In this document: piece by piece, positions 27,511 through 38,577 of the stretch
Numbering within the stretch: position 1 is the first letter of the stretch
How the letters are laid out: the number at the start of each line of letters is the position of its first letter
DNA from: Pseudomonas wuhanensis
GTDB taxonomy: Bacteria; Pseudomonadota; Gammaproteobacteria; Pseudomonadales; Pseudomonadaceae
Assembly (NCBI RefSeq): GCF_030687395.1
Contig: NZ_CP117430.1
Coordinates: forward strand, 1,860,001 to 1,924,000
Length of the DNA: 64,000 nt
Direction of reading: 5' to 3'
Notes under the pieces: model-generated
The model's database searches: none
Seen by the model: only the letters and a program-made list of their open reading frames with translations
What the model was told of the DNA's origin: nothing
Made by a program: the position numbers and the translations under genes

Positions 27511-27846
27511 ATGCGTACTGGCTATTTCTACTCTCTGGTTTTTGCCCTGCTCACTAGCGCCTCTATCGCGGCCATTGCTGCGCCGGCAGCGGCGCCGGAG
27601 GCTGCCAAGGCACCCTTGATGCTGGACGTTGCCGCCAAGGCTCAAACCGGTAAGGTCGATCTCAATGGAGCCGATGCGCCGACTCTGCAGCGCGAGTTGT
27701 CCGGGATTGGTGAAGCGAAGGCCAAGGCGATTGTTGCGTATCGTGAGAGTAATGGGCCGTTTTCGTCCGTTGACGAATTGCTGGAAGTGAAAGGGATCGG
27801 CAAAGCCATTCTGGACAAGAATCGCGAGAAGCTGGAAGTGAACTAA
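27511..27846 (+). CDS. ComEA-like helix-hairpin-helix protein
   Basis: A 111-residue exported protein: signal peptide to about residue 24 (FALLTSASIAAIAAPAA), an Ala/Pro-rich spacer, then two helix-hairpin-helix elements, VDLNGADAPTLQRELSGIGE and FSSVDELLEVKGIGKAILDK. ComEA proteins bind DNA in the periplasm during natural transformation; a stand-alone ComEA-like gene beside wbpM is common in pseudomonads, and its role there is not established. GGAG lies 10 bases before the ATG. Followed by a strong terminator. Confidence 0.88.
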   Translation: MRTGYFYSLVFALLTSASIAAIAAPAAAPEAAKAPLMLDVAAKAQTGKVDLNGADAPTLQRELSGIGEAKAKAIVAYRESNGPFSSVDELLEVKGIGKAILDKNREKLEVN

Positions 27847-27866
27847 GCTTGTAAATCCACACCAAG

Positions 27867-27891
27867 AGGCCGGTCATTGACCGGCCTTTTT
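27867..27891 (+). terminator. terminator after the comEA-like gene
   Basis: aggccggt (27867-27874) pairs with accggcct (27880-27887) around a 5-base loop, followed by a run of five T. Confidence 0.88.
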
Positions 27892-27975
27892 GCATATTGC
27901 TGCAGATGGGGTGATCTGACGCCTTTCATCGGAGGACAAAAAATTACGGCTATCATATGGCGCTTAAATTATGCC

Positions 27976-27981
27976 TATAAT
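27976..27981 (+). promoter_or_regulatory. candidate -10 box upstream of the SDR gene
   Basis: A perfect TATAAT lies in the A/T-rich gap 74 bases before the SDR start, without a good -35. A short hairpin (agcgcc/ggcgct, about 28000-28020) follows in the presumed leader. Confidence 0.4.
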
Positions 27982-28054
27982 AAATTCGTCATTCGCTGAA
28001 GCGCCCTGATTTTTAGGCGCTCGCCTTCCTCAAGCATCCTCCAGGAGTATTGTC

Positions 28055-28849
28055 ATGAATTCTGTCCAGACCCAAGGTACGGCCCTTGTCACCGGCGCAT
28101 CTTCCGGCATCGGCGCGGTTTACGCGGAGCGGTTGGCGGCGCGTGGTTTTGATTTGTTGCTGGCGGCTCGTGATCTAGATCGGCTGGAGGCAGCAGCGAG
28201 CAAGTTGCGCGCCGCGCATGGCGTTCAGGTGGAAGTGCTCAAGGCGGATCTGACGCAAAAGGATGATGTATTGAAGCTTGAGCAGCGTCTGCGCAGCGAT
28301 TCGAGTATCAGCCTGTTGCTGAACAACGCCGGTGTCGCGGCGGATGGTTTGCTCGCCAACGCGGATATGGATCAGCTGGAGCGGTTGATTCAGCTGAACG
28401 TCACCACGGTGACGCGGCTGGCCTCGGCAGCGGCGGCCGGGTTTTCCAAGGCCGGTCGCGGGACGATCATTAACATTGCATCCGTGGTGGCGTTGTTTCC
28501 GGAGCGATTCAACGCGACGTACAGCGCGAGCAAGGCTTATGTGTTGAGCCTGACTCAGTCGTTGAACGCCGAACTGGAGGGAACCGGGGTCCAGGTTCAA
28601 GCGGTGTTGCCAGGCGTAACACGCACTGAAATCTGGGAGCGTTCCGGTATCGATGCGACCCAGATTCCGGCGGACATGGTCATGGAAGCGGGGGAGATGG
28701 TCGACGCGGCATTGTCGGGTCTGGATCAGGGTGAATTGATCACCATTCCTTCCTTGCCGAATCTCTCTGAGTGGGAGTCCTATGTAGCGGCGCGTCATGC
28801 GATGGCGCCGAATCTGTCCAGAAGCACGGCCGCCACGCGTTACAAGTGA
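28055..28849 (+). CDS. short-chain dehydrogenase/reductase
   Basis: A 264-residue classical SDR with the cofactor loop TGASSGIGAVYAE at residues 13-25, LLNNAG near residue 90, and the catalytic Ser (IINIASV) and YSASKAYV. The substrate is not predictable from sequence. The next gene is a FabF-like ketosynthase starting 32 bases downstream, so a fatty-acid or polyketide-like ketoreductase role is possible, although FabG-type features were not checked in detail. CCAGGAG lies before the ATG. Confidence 0.88.
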   Translation: MNSVQTQGTALVTGASSGIGAVYAERLAARGFDLLLAARDLDRLEAAASKLRAAHGVQVEVLKADLTQKDDVLKLEQRLRSDSSISLLLNNAGVAADGLLANADMDQLERLIQLNVTTVTRLASAAAAGFSKAGRGTIINIASVVALFPERFNATYSASKAYVLSLTQSLNAELEGTGVQVQAVLPGVTRTEIWERSGIDATQIPADMVMEAGEMVDAALSGLDQGELITIPSLPNLSEWESYVAARHAMAPNLSRSTAATRYK

Positions 28850-28881
28850 GGCGTCATGAATCGGTTTGAGGTATTTGCACT

Positions 28882-30156
28882 ATGAGTAATCGTCGAGTGG
28901 TGGTTACAGGCATGGGCCTGGTGTCGCCGTTGGGTAGTGGCGTTGAAGCGGTTTGGGCGCGTCTGTTGGCCGGGCGCTCCGGGTTGCGGGCATTGCCGGA
29001 CGAAGTGGTTGCCGATCTGCCGGCCAAGGTCGGTGGCGCGGTGCAGACTCTGGCGGAAGATCCCGAGGCGGGTTTTGATCCGGATCGAGCGACGGCGCCC
29101 AAAGAGCAGAAGAAGATGGACCGCTTCATTATGTTTGCCATGGAGGCGGCGCGTCAGGCCCTGGAGCAGGCCGGTTGGCAACCGCAGGACGCCAACGCCC
29201 AGGAGCGTACTGCCACCATTATTGGCTCGGGCGTGGGTGGTTTCGGCGCGATTGCCGATGCGGTGCGCACCACCGATAACCGTGGCCCGCGACGTTTGTC
29301 GCCGTTCACCATTCCTTCGTTTCTGGTCAATCTTGCCGCGGGCCATGTGTCGATCGAGCACGGTTTCAAGGGCCCTTTGGGGGCTCCGGTAACAGCGTGC
29401 GCGGCTGGGGTTCAGGCGATTGGTGACGCGGCGCGGTTGATTCGATGTGGCGAGGCGGATATCGCAGTGTGCGGCGGTGCGGAGGCGGCGATCGATCGGG
29501 TCAGCCTGGCCGGGTTCGCGGCAGCTCGGGCCTTGTCCAGCGGTTACAACGACACCCCGGAGCGCGCCTCGCGACCGTTCGACAGTGGTCGCGATGGCTT
29601 TGTGATGGGCGAGGGCTCAGGTCTTCTGGTGATCGAATCCCTGGAACATGCCCTGGCGCGCGGCGCTCAGCCGTTGGCCGAGTTGGTCGGTTACGGCACC
29701 AGCGCCGACGCCTATCACCTGACCGCGGGGCCTGAAGATGGCAGCGGTGCGCGTCGGGCGATGTCGCTGGCGTTGGCTCAGGCGGGCATTTCGCCGGCAC
29801 AGGTGCAGCATCTCAATGCTCATGCGACTTCAACACCGGTTGGCGATCTTGGGGAATTGGCGGCCATCAAGTCGTTGTTCGGCTCGGACAACAAGATCGC
29901 GGTAACGTCGACCAAGTCCGCGACCGGGCATTTGCTCGGCGCCGCAGGCGGGATCGAGGCGATCTTTACGCTGTTGGCGCTCCGCGATCAGGTGGTGCCA
30001 GCCACGCTCAACTTCGATAACCCGGATCCGGCGGCCGAAGGCGTGGACATCGTTCACGGTCAGGCGCGGCCAATGAACATCGACTACGCGATGTCCAACG
30101 GCTTCGGATTTGGCGGCGTGAACGCCAGCGTGTTGTTCAAATACTGGGAGGACTAA
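28882..30156 (+). CDS. FabF-like beta-ketoacyl-ACP synthase II
   Basis: Condensing enzyme of 424 residues. The active-site Cys is residue 173 in VTACAAGVQ, and the two catalytic His lie in LNAHATSTPVGD and KSATGHLLGAAGG, giving the complete Cys-His-His triad; the N terminus RRVVVTGMGLVSPLG and the C-terminal NGFGFGGVNAS are typical. Pseudomonads carry several FabF paralogues. This one is not beside acpP/fabD but behind an SDR, so it may serve a specialised acyl chain. No own promoter is obvious, and it is probably co-transcribed with the SDR. Confidence 0.92.
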   Translation: MSNRRVVVTGMGLVSPLGSGVEAVWARLLAGRSGLRALPDEVVADLPAKVGGAVQTLAEDPEAGFDPDRATAPKEQKKMDRFIMFAMEAARQALEQAGWQPQDANAQERTATIIGSGVGGFGAIADAVRTTDNRGPRRLSPFTIPSFLVNLAAGHVSIEHGFKGPLGAPVTACAAGVQAIGDAARLIRCGEADIAVCGGAEAAIDRVSLAGFAAARALSSGYNDTPERASRPFDSGRDGFVMGEGSGLLVIESLEHALARGAQPLAELVGYGTSADAYHLTAGPEDGSGARRAMSLALAQAGISPAQVQHLNAHATSTPVGDLGELAAIKSLFGSDNKIAVTSTKSATGHLLGAAGGIEAIFTLLALRDQVVPATLNFDNPDPAAEGVDIVHGQARPMNIDYAMSNGFGFGGVNASVLFKYWED

Positions 30157-30201
30157 TTCACGACAGGTAATGGCACGAATAGTGATTACTCATTCGCTGA
30201 C

Positions 30202-30216
30202 GATTGTTGAACAATC
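30202..30216 (+). promoter_or_regulatory. palindromic operator candidate for the downstream GntR regulator
   Basis: gattgtt-g-aacaatc is a perfect inverted repeat with 7-base arms, 15 bases before the regulator's ATG. Its core TTGTTGAACAA (30204-30214) matches the TNGTNNNACNA consensus reported for FadR-subfamily GntR operators. Autoregulation is inferred from position. Confidence 0.6.
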
Positions 30217-30230
30217 ATGAGGCACTGAGT

Positions 30231-30884
30231 ATGAACAGCGGACTGTCCCTGGCCGACCACATCACATTGGAGTTACGCGCTGACATCATCGGCGGTCGTT
30301 TGCTGCCCGGCATGGCGTTGGTGGAAAACGATCTGGTGTCGGCTTACAACGCCTCGCGAAACACCATTCGCGAGGCGTTGCACCGTTTGGGGCAAGAAGG
30401 GTTGACCCGTTATGTCCGCAACAAGGGTGTAATGGTGCGCAGGTTGGGGGTTGATGATGTGCGTGATCTGTTCAAGGTCCGTCGCACCCTGGAACTGCAA
30501 GCCATCAGCGCCAGTCAGCCATTGCGTGAGTATCAATCCGACCGGATGCTCGAAGCTTTGGAGGCCACCGAGCTGGCCCGGGAGCGTGAGGACTGGCGCG
30601 CCGTCGGTACCCACAGCCTGGCATTTCATCAACACATCGTCGGATTGCTGCGCAGTCCATTGTTCGATGAGTTCTTCACCAACGTCGTCGCGCAACTGCG
30701 CCTGGTGTTTTGCACCGCTCCCGATGAATCACGTTTTCAGGCGCCCTGGCTGGCGCGTGATCGGCAGATACATGACTTGTTGACCGACGGCGATAAGCGC
30801 GCGGCCGGCGACGCCATGAGCCTTTATCTCGACGACTCCGAACACCTCCTGTTGCAGATGCTTGCTCCTTCTTCCCATCACTGA
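30231..30884 (+). CDS. GntR-family transcriptional regulator (FadR/FCD subfamily)
   Basis: A 217-residue regulator. Residues about 8-75 form the winged helix-turn-helix (LADHITLELRADIIGGRLLPG; SRNTIREALHRLGQEGL), and the remainder is an all-helical FCD ligand domain with DLFKVRRTLELQAI, and the metal-ligand His candidates HSLAFHQHIVGL and RQIHDLLTDGD. ATG 30231 follows GAGG; a TTG at 30204 would fall inside the operator palindrome. Next is a DUF1989 gene 15 bases downstream, so it probably controls that gene and perhaps the permease on the opposite strand. The ligand is unknown. Confidence 0.9.
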   Translation: MNSGLSLADHITLELRADIIGGRLLPGMALVENDLVSAYNASRNTIREALHRLGQEGLTRYVRNKGVMVRRLGVDDVRDLFKVRRTLELQAISASQPLREYQSDRMLEALEATELAREREDWRAVGTHSLAFHQHIVGLLRSPLFDEFFTNVVAQLRLVFCTAPDESRFQAPWLARDRQIHDLLTDGDKRAAGDAMSLYLDDSEHLLLQMLAPSSHH

Positions 30885-30899
30885 TCGAGGATTTGTGCC

Positions 30900-31751
30900 A
30901 TGTACAAAGACTATCCGGCGGCCTATCAAGTCAGCAAAGGCTCGGCCTTGCAGGTAGACACGGCTTTCTACGAGAGAGTCCGGGATAAAAAGGAGGGGCG
31001 CACGCTGATCGAGCAGTTTGAAGTGCCGATCCGCACCGGCCGCGCGTGGAATGTGCCGGCCGGGCATGTGTTCAGGGTCACGACCCCGGTCGGCCCGCAA
31101 GTCGGGGACTTCAATGTCTGGAATGCCCACGATCCGCGTGAGCGCTTGTGGGCGGCGCGAACTCGGCAGTTGCAGGGTGCCCATGTCAGCACCCATGACC
31201 GGCTTTGGTCGAATCTGCCTTTCTTACGACCGCTGGTGACCATCACCGACGATAGCCTGGCCGGATACGGCATCGACGAACATGGCGGGCGTTTGCACGA
31301 TTTGCTGGGGACGCGCTGCGATCCGTATGTGAACAAAATGCTTACGGGCGAGGACTTCCATCATCACTGCCACTCGAATTTGACTCGAGCCGTATTACCC
31401 CATGGCCTGACCGAGTTTGACGTGCATGACGTGCTGAACATTTTCCAGTGCACTGGCCTGAACCACGACGACCTGTACTTCATGAAAGCCTGCCCGGCGC
31501 AGAAGGGCGATTACCTGGAGTTCTTTGCCGAGATTGATTTGCTGTGTGCGCTATCGACCTGCCCGGGTGGCGACCTGTCGCTCGCCATGTGGGGACCGGA
31601 CGCGCAGGATCCTTTGAGCGTGTGTCGCCCGCTGGGAGTGGAGATTTACCGGTTGGAGGATTCGTTGCTTGAGGGCTGGAGCCAGCCGGAGCGCGCGGCT
31701 TACAAAGGGTTGCATGGCTTGCACATCGCCAAGGCCGATTGGGAAAAGTAG
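30900..31751 (+). CDS. DUF1989 (urea carboxylase-associated) family protein
   Basis: A 283-residue soluble protein of the DUF1989 family: RAWNVPAGHVFRVTTPVGPQVGDFNVWNAHDP, a metal-binding-like HHHCHSNLTRA segment, FMKACPAQKGDYLEFFAEIDLL and CPGGDLS. Relatives accompany urea carboxylase/allophanate hydrolase or amino-acid-like transporter genes, but the reaction is unsettled. Several Cys and His in conserved positions suggest a metal site. It is coupled to a GntR regulator upstream; no urea carboxylase gene is in the window. The closest functional clue is the ethanolamine-type permease encoded about 0.3 kb away on the other strand. Confidence 0.85.
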   Translation: MYKDYPAAYQVSKGSALQVDTAFYERVRDKKEGRTLIEQFEVPIRTGRAWNVPAGHVFRVTTPVGPQVGDFNVWNAHDPRERLWAARTRQLQGAHVSTHDRLWSNLPFLRPLVTITDDSLAGYGIDEHGGRLHDLLGTRCDPYVNKMLTGEDFHHHCHSNLTRAVLPHGLTEFDVHDVLNIFQCTGLNHDDLYFMKACPAQKGDYLEFFAEIDLLCALSTCPGGDLSLAMWGPDAQDPLSVCRPLGVEIYRLEDSLLEGWSQPERAAYKGLHGLHIAKADWEK

Positions 31752-31757
31752 AAACGC

Positions 31758-31798
31758 AAAACCCTGTCATTCAATGAGAATGACAGGGTTTTTGTTTT
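31758..31798. terminator. terminator between the converging DUF1989 and DUF2897 genes
   Basis: A 15-base perfect stem, aaaaccctgtcattc (31758-31772) with gaatgacagggtttt (31778-31792), 5-base loop, then TTGTTTT on the plus strand. Convergent genes on either side suggest it works in both directions. Confidence 0.9.
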
Positions 31799-31964
31799 AG
31801 CGGTCCTGCGCATCCTTGGCATCCGCTTCCGCATTACGTTCGGCGACGCGCTTACGTTGCTCTTCAGTCAATTCGACCTTGTTAGCGGTGTCGCGCAGCA
31901 TCATCAAACCGCCAACGATCGAGCCGATGGCAACGATCAGAATTAACCAGGCATACCAAGGCAT
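31797..31964 (-). CDS. DUF2897-family small membrane protein
   Basis: A 55-residue protein, MPWYAWLILIVAIGSIVGGLMMLRD..., with one membrane helix (residues 4-22) and a charged, coiled-coil-prone tail rich in Glu, Lys, Arg and Ala. AAGGAG lies 8 bases before the ATG. A much longer frame covers the same bases but runs antisense to nothing recognisable and across the permease 3' end, so the short reading is chosen. Function unknown. Confidence 0.8.
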   Translation of the reverse strand: MPWYAWLILIVAIGSIVGGLMMLRDTANKVELTEEQRKRVAERNAEADAKDAQDR

Positions 31965-32092
31965 AGGAGTTCTCCTTAAGGGCAGGCCGGTGGGCGAGCG
32001 TTTCGCCAGCCGATCCTGCATACCACTTTTGAGCGATGGGATTTCGCAGTGGTTCCATTCTATGCCTGATCTGACAGCAGCACTGCGGCTGT

Positions 32093-33457
32093 TTAGAGCC
32101 CGGTCAACATCGCATCCGCCGGCGCATCGGCCCGCAACTGCGCCGTCAGCATGAAGTACACAAAACCCGCTGCCATGAAGCCGAGGAAGATCAACCCGAT
32201 CAAGGCATTGAACCAGGCCATCGCCACCAGGCAAACCACCGCCAGCAGCAGCGCAATGAATGGCACTAATGGGTAGCAAGGCGCGCGGAAGGTGCGTTCC
32301 AGATTTGGCTCGGTTTTGCGCAGTTTGAAAAGGCTGAGCATGCTCATGATGTACATCACGATCGCGCCGAATACCGCCATGGTGATCATCGCCGCCGTCA
32401 GCGTCATGCCGCCGAGGTTGATCAAGCCGTCGCTGTAGATCGCCGCGATGCCGATCACGCCACCGGCGATGATCGCCCGGTGCGGAGTCTGGAAACGCGA
32501 CAGTTTGGCCAGGGATGCCGGCAGGTAACCGGCACGGGCGAGGGCGAAGAACTGCCGCGAGTAGCCGAGGATGATCCCGTGGAAACTCGCCACCAAGCCG
32601 AACAGGCCGATCCACACCAGCATGTGCAACCAGCCAGAGCTTTCGCCGACCACGGCTTTCATGGCTTGCGGCAGCGGATCGTTGATGTTCGACAGGGTGC
32701 GCCAGTCGCCGACGCCGCCTGCGAAGAACATCACGCCCATGGCCAGCAGTACCAGGGTCAGGATGCCGCTGATGTAGGCCTTGGGAATCGTGCGTTTCGG
32801 GTCCTTGGCTTCTTCGGCGGCCATGGCCGCGCCTTCGATGGCCAGGAAGAACCAGATGGCAAATGGAATGGCCGCGAACATGCCGGCAATCGCCGGCGCA
32901 CCGAACACATCAGAACCGGCCCAGCCGTTGAGGGCGAAGTTGCTGAAGCTGAATGCCGGGGCGACCACGCCCATGAACACCAGCAATTCGGCGACTGCCA
33001 ATACGCAGACCACCAGCTCGAAGGTCGCGGCGAGTTTCACGCCGAGAATGTTCAGGCCCATAAACACGATGTAGGCACCGACCGCCGCGTGTTTCGGGTC
33101 GAGGGCCGGAAATTGCACGTTCAGGTAGGCACCGATCGCCAGGGCAATCGCCGGTGGGGCGAAGACGAATTCGATCAGGGTTGCCAGCCCGGCAATCAAT
33201 CCACCTTTTTCACCAAAGGCACGGCGGCTGTAGGCAAAGGGACCGCCGGCATGGGGAATTGCGGTGGTCAGTTCGGTGAAACTGAATATGAAGCAGGTGT
33301 ACATCGTGGCGACCATGAAGGACGTCACCAGAAAGCCAAGTGTTCCGGCAACGCCCCAGCCGTAACTCCAGCCGAAGTATTCACCGGAAATCACCAGCCC
33401 GACCGCGATACCCCACAGGTGCAGAGTGCCCAGCGTGGGTTTGAGTTGTGTGTTCAT
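32093..33457 (-). CDS. eat: ethanolamine permease-like APC transporter
   Basis: A 454-residue amino acid-polyamine-organocation transporter with twelve predicted helices. The N terminus LKPTLGTLHLWGIAVGLVISGEYFGWSYGWGVAG and PHAGGPFAYSRRAFGEKGGLIAGLATLIEFVFAPPAIALAIGAYL are characteristic of the Eat ethanolamine permease group. ATG 33457 has GGGAGC upstream; a longer frame to 33760 would run through a REP doublet. Ethanolamine ammonia-lyase genes (eutBC), which often sit beside eat, are not in the window, so the true substrate could be a related amine. Confidence 0.87.
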   Translation of the reverse strand: MNTQLKPTLGTLHLWGIAVGLVISGEYFGWSYGWGVAGTLGFLVTSFMVATMYTCFIFSFTELTTAIPHAGGPFAYSRRAFGEKGGLIAGLATLIEFVFAPPAIALAIGAYLNVQFPALDPKHAAVGAYIVFMGLNILGVKLAATFELVVCVLAVAELLVFMGVVAPAFSFSNFALNGWAGSDVFGAPAIAGMFAAIPFAIWFFLAIEGAAMAAEEAKDPKRTIPKAYISGILTLVLLAMGVMFFAGGVGDWRTLSNINDPLPQAMKAVVGESSGWLHMLVWIGLFGLVASFHGIILGYSRQFFALARAGYLPASLAKLSRFQTPHRAIIAGGVIGIAAIYSDGLINLGGMTLTAAMITMAVFGAIVMYIMSMLSLFKLRKTEPNLERTFRAPCYPLVPFIALLLAVVCLVAMAWFNALIGLIFLGFMAAGFVYFMLTAQLRADAPADAMLTGL

Positions 33458-33859
33458 GCGTTGCTCCCTGAACGGTTTGGAAAACTCGGGGAGGGCGTTT
33501 GCAGCGGGCGTGCCATTTTGCAGGTGGGCGTCGTAAAGCGCTGAAAGCTGTCGTATCGGGGATGTTCGCGGCTGGATGAGTGCTTTTTGTGCGCCAGTTG
33601 GGAGCGTTGTTGTCTGTTCTGCCGCCTTCGCGGGCAAGCCCGCTCCCACAGGTTTTTGCGATTCCCGGGCAAACGCATTCCATTGTGGGAGCGGGCTTGC
33701 CCGCGATGAGGCCCGCCCGGGCACCACTGTAACAAAGCCATAACCCCACTCTTTACGCATTCTTTATTCCCCGCCCCACCCCTCGATCTCGCGCCTTTAC
33801 AGCCTCCCTGCAGACAATCACCCCACACGCGGCAATACGCCGTAACACGGAGAACTTCC
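33458..33859. other. 402-base divergent region: REP doublet plus kdp promoter region
   Basis: Lies between the permease (minus) and kdpF (plus). It contains one REP doublet (listed separately) and, nearer kdpF, an inverted repeat gcggc-aata-cgccg at about 33829-33844 directly before the kdpF ribosome binding site that might be a regulator site. No -10/-35 could be assigned with confidence. Confidence 0.5.
33628..33706. repeat. REP doublet 1
   Basis: tcgcgggcaagcccgctcccaca (33628-33650) and its exact reverse complement (33684-33706) 33 bases apart. Each arm contains the palindromic core GCGGGC-AA-GCCCGC. Such inverted pairs are the REPIN form of pseudomonad REP sequences, spread in trans by a RAYT transposase that is not encoded here. 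Confidence 0.92.
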
Positions 33860-33949
33860 ATGAGCGTTCTGGACGGGGTGTCACTGCTATTGGCAGTGGG
33901 GCTGTTCATTTATCTGTTGGTTGCGCTGTTGCGCGCGGACCGGAACTAG
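33860..33949 (+). CDS. kdpF: KdpF, small subunit of the potassium-transporting ATPase
   Basis: A 29-residue single-helix peptide (MSVLDGVSLLLAVGLFIYLL...) followed by a short basic end, the usual size of KdpF, which stabilises the KdpABC complex. It is too short for many gene finders. GGAG lies 7 bases before the ATG and the stop is 8 bases before kdpA. Confidence 0.9.
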   Translation: MSVLDGVSLLLAVGLFIYLLVALLRADRN

Positions 33950-33957
33950 GAGCGGCT

Positions 33958-35652
33958 ATGCACAGTTATGACTATTGGCTGATCCTCGCCTTCTTCGCCG
34001 TGGTGCTGATCCCGGCACCGTTTCTGGGGCGCTTCTACTACAAGGTGATGGAAGGGCAGCGCACCTGGCTTTCGCCGATTCTCGGGCCGGTGGAGCGTGG
34101 TTGCTATCGGGTGGCCGGCGTCGATCCGCAAGCCGAACAGAGCTGGCAGAAATACACCCTGGCCTTGCTTGCCTTCAACCTCGCGGGTTTTTTGCTGCTG
34201 TTTGCGATCCTGCTGTTTCAGGATCACTTGCCGTTGAATCCGCAAAACCTGCCGGGGCAGGAGTGGACGCAAGCGTTCAATACCGCCGTCAGCTTCATGA
34301 CCAATACCAACTGGCAGTCCTACAGCGGCGAAGCGACCCTCAGCTACTTGAGTCAGATGGTCGGCCTCACCGTGCAGAACTTCGTCAGCGCCGCCACCGG
34401 GCTTGCTGTGTTGGTTGCGCTGTGTCGCGGCATCGGTCGCAAATCCACCAAAACCCTGGGCAACTTCTGGGTCGACATGACCCGCGCCACCCTCTACGGC
34501 CTGTTGCCGTTGTGCCTGTTGCTGGCGCTGTTTCTGGTCTGGCAGGGCGTGCCACAAACCTTCGCCCACTACGTGAACGCCGTGACCATGCAAGGCGTCG
34601 ATCAGGTGATCCCGCTCGGCCCGGCCGCCAGCCAGATTGCGATCAAACAACTGGGCACCAACGGCGGTGGCTTCTTCGGCGTCAACTCGGCGCATCCGTT
34701 CGAGAACCCGACGGCCTGGAGCAACCTGTTCGAAGTCGCCTCGATCATTCTGATCCCGGTGGCACTGGTGTTCACCTTCGGCCATTACGTGAAAGACCTG
34801 CGTCAGAGCCGCGCGATCATCGCCTGCATGCTGGCGCTGTTTTTGATCGGCGGCGCGACGTCGCTGTGGGCTGAATACCAACCCAATCCGACCCTGGCCA
34901 ACGTCGCCGTCGAACAGACTGCACCGCTGGAAGGCAAGGAAGCGCGTTTCGGCACCACCGCTACAGTGTTGTGGTCGGTGACTACCACTGCGGCGTCAAA
35001 CGGTTCGGTCAACGGCATGCACGACAGCCTCAACCCGCTGAGCGGCATGGTCGCGATGATCAACATGATGGTCGGCGAAGTGATCTTCGGCGGCGTCGGT
35101 GCCGGGCTCTACGGCATGTTGCTCAACGTGCTGATTGCGGTGTTCCTCGCCGGGCTGATGATCGGCCGCACTCCGGAATACCTCGGCAAGAAACTGCAAG
35201 CCCGGGAAGTTCAGCTGCTGGTGGTGACCTTGCTGGTGATGCCGGTGGGCGTGCTGGTGCTGGGTGCGATTGCCGCCAGCCTGCCAGGCCCGGTCGCGGC
35301 GGTGAGTAACCCCGGTGCTCACGGTTTCAGTCAGTTGCTTTATGCCTATACCTCGGCCAGTGCCAACAACGGTTCGGCGTTCGGCGGCTTCGGTGCGAAC
35401 ACCGCGTTCCACAACCTGATGCTGGGCCTGGGCATGTTGATCGGGCGCTTCGGCTACATCCTCCCGGTACTGGCCCTGGCCGGCAGCCTGGCGATGAAGA
35501 AAACCGCGCCGATTGGCCAGAACAGTTTCCCGACCCACGGCCCACTGTTCGTCACCCTGTTGACCGTGACCATTTTGCTGGTGGGTGGTTTGACCTTCTT
35601 GCCGACCCTGGCGTTGGGTCCTATCGCTGAACACCTGAGCCTGGGCTTCTAA
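33958..35652 (+). CDS. kdpA: potassium-transporting ATPase subunit KdpA
   Basis: Channel-like K+-binding subunit of the high-affinity Kdp pump, 564 residues with about ten membrane helices. The four selectivity-filter-like segments are visible, for example [29 protein letters not shown], and [18 protein letters not shown], along with [26 protein letters not shown] overlaps the kdpF stop upstream of the ATG. First large gene of the kdpFABC operon. Confidence 0.97.
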   Translation: MHSYDYWLILAFFAVVLIPAPFLGRFYYKVMEGQRTWLSPILGPVERGCYRVAGVDPQAEQSWQKYTLALLAFNLAGFLLLFAILLFQDHLPLNPQNLPGQEWTQAFNTAVSFMTNTNWQSYSGEATLSYLSQMVGLTVQNFVSAATGLAVLVALCRGIGRKSTKTLGNFWVDMTRATLYGLLPLCLLLALFLVWQGVPQTFAHYVNAVTMQGVDQVIPLGPAASQIAIKQLGTNGGGFFGVNSAHPFENPTAWSNLFEVASIILIPVALVFTFGHYVKDLRQSRAIIACMLALFLIGGATSLWAEYQPNPTLANVAVEQTAPLEGKEARFGTTATVLWSVTTTAASNGSVNGMHDSLNPLSGMVAMINMMVGEVIFGGVGAGLYGMLLNVLIAVFLAGLMIGRTPEYLGKKLQAREVQLLVVTLLVMPVGVLVLGAIAASLPGPVAAVSNPGAHGFSQLLYAYTSASANNGSAFGGFGANTAFHNLMLGLGMLIGRFGYILPVLALAGSLAMKKTAPIGQNSFPTHGPLFVTLLTVTILLVGGLTFLPTLALGPIAEHLSLGF

Positions 35653-35659
35653 GGAGTCG

Positions 35660-37720
<2,061 letters not shown>

Positions 37721-37748
37721 CTTGCGCGGTGCGCCAGTTGCGCCGCCT

Positions 37749-37811
37749 TCGCGAGCAGGCTAGCTCCCACAAAGGCACCAGATTCCCCCGTGGGAGCGAG
37801 CCTGCTCGCGA
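37749..37811. repeat. REP doublet 2 (between kdpB and kdpC)
   Basis: tcgcgagcaggctagctcccaca (37749-37771) and cgtgggagcgagcctgctcgcga (37789-37811), inverted and 17 bases apart. A variant family (GCGAGCAGGCTAGC core) of the other doublets. It lies inside the kdp operon and could fold in the mRNA. Confidence 0.88.
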
Positions 37812-37873
37812 TGAATGCGCCACGTTGCACCTGACTGAATGCTGTATTTGTTATCCGAATCGAGGATTGTGAA

Positions 37874-38419
37874 ATGTCCACACTGATACGTCCGGCCCTG
37901 AGCCTGCTGATGCTGATGACCCTGATCACCGGCGTCGCTTACCCCTTGGTCGTCACCGGCATCGCCCAGGTTGCCTTCCCGGACCAGGCCAACGGCAGCC
38001 TGGTGCGCGACGCCGACGGCAAGGTCCGAGGCTCGTCGCTGATCGCCCAGGATTTCGTCGGCGACGCCTGGTTCCACCCACGGCCATCGGCCGGTGCTTT
38101 TGCTACCGTGTCGAGCAGTGCCAGTAACTTCTCGCCAAGCAATCCGGCCCTGGCCACTCGGGTTATCGACGAGGCCAATAAATTGCAGGTAGCTGGTCAG
38201 GGACCGGTTCCGTTGGCCATGCTGACCACCTCCGGCAGCGGCCTCGATCCGCACTTGCCACCGGCCGCGATTGCCTATCAACTGGCGCGTGTCGCGGCGG
38301 CGCGCAATCTGCCGGTGTCTACGCTTGAGCAACTGCTGGACGCGCACATCGAGCAGCCTTTGGTGGGGCCACCGGTGGTGAATGTGTTGGCGCTGAATAG
38401 GGCGCTGGAAAAACTGTAG
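37874..38419 (+). CDS. kdpC: potassium-transporting ATPase subunit KdpC
   Basis: A 181-residue subunit with one N-terminal membrane helix ([26 protein letters not shown]) and a soluble domain showing [42 protein letters not shown] and [10 protein letters not shown], the standard KdpC landmarks. It helps nucleotide binding by KdpB. GAGGATTGTGAA provides the ribosome binding site. Confidence 0.96.
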   Translation: MSTLIRPALSLLMLMTLITGVAYPLVVTGIAQVAFPDQANGSLVRDADGKVRGSSLIAQDFVGDAWFHPRPSAGAFATVSSSASNFSPSNPALATRVIDEANKLQVAGQGPVPLAMLTTSGSGLDPHLPPAAIAYQLARVAAARNLPVSTLEQLLDAHIEQPLVGPPVVNVLALNRALEKL

Positions 38420-38436
38420 ATCGGTGGCGCCGCCAA

Positions 38437-38525
38437 TCGCGGGCAAGCCCGCTCCCACAGGAGGTGATGGTGGATACAAAATTTGTGACCACCATCGATC
38501 CCTGTGGGAGCGGGCTTGCCCGCGA
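38437..38525. repeat. REP doublet 3 (between kdpC and kdpD)
   Basis: tcgcgggcaagcccgctcccaca (38437-38459) and its exact reverse complement (38503-38525), 43 bases apart, in the 158-base gap before kdpD. Confidence 0.92.
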
Positions 38526-38577
38526 AGAGGCCCTGACAGTCACTGCATCAACATCAAAATGAGAGAGAACTTCAAGC

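Noticed and set aside
31965..32615. Upstream extension of the DUF2897 frame
   Set aside because: It would overlap the permease 3' half in another frame and yields a Arg/Pro-rich translation without domains; the short protein has a good ribosome binding site.
32480..33544. 354-codon plus-strand frame over the ethanolamine permease gene
   Set aside because: Antisense to a clear transporter; Gln/His/Gly-rich translation typical of a G/C-rich shadow.
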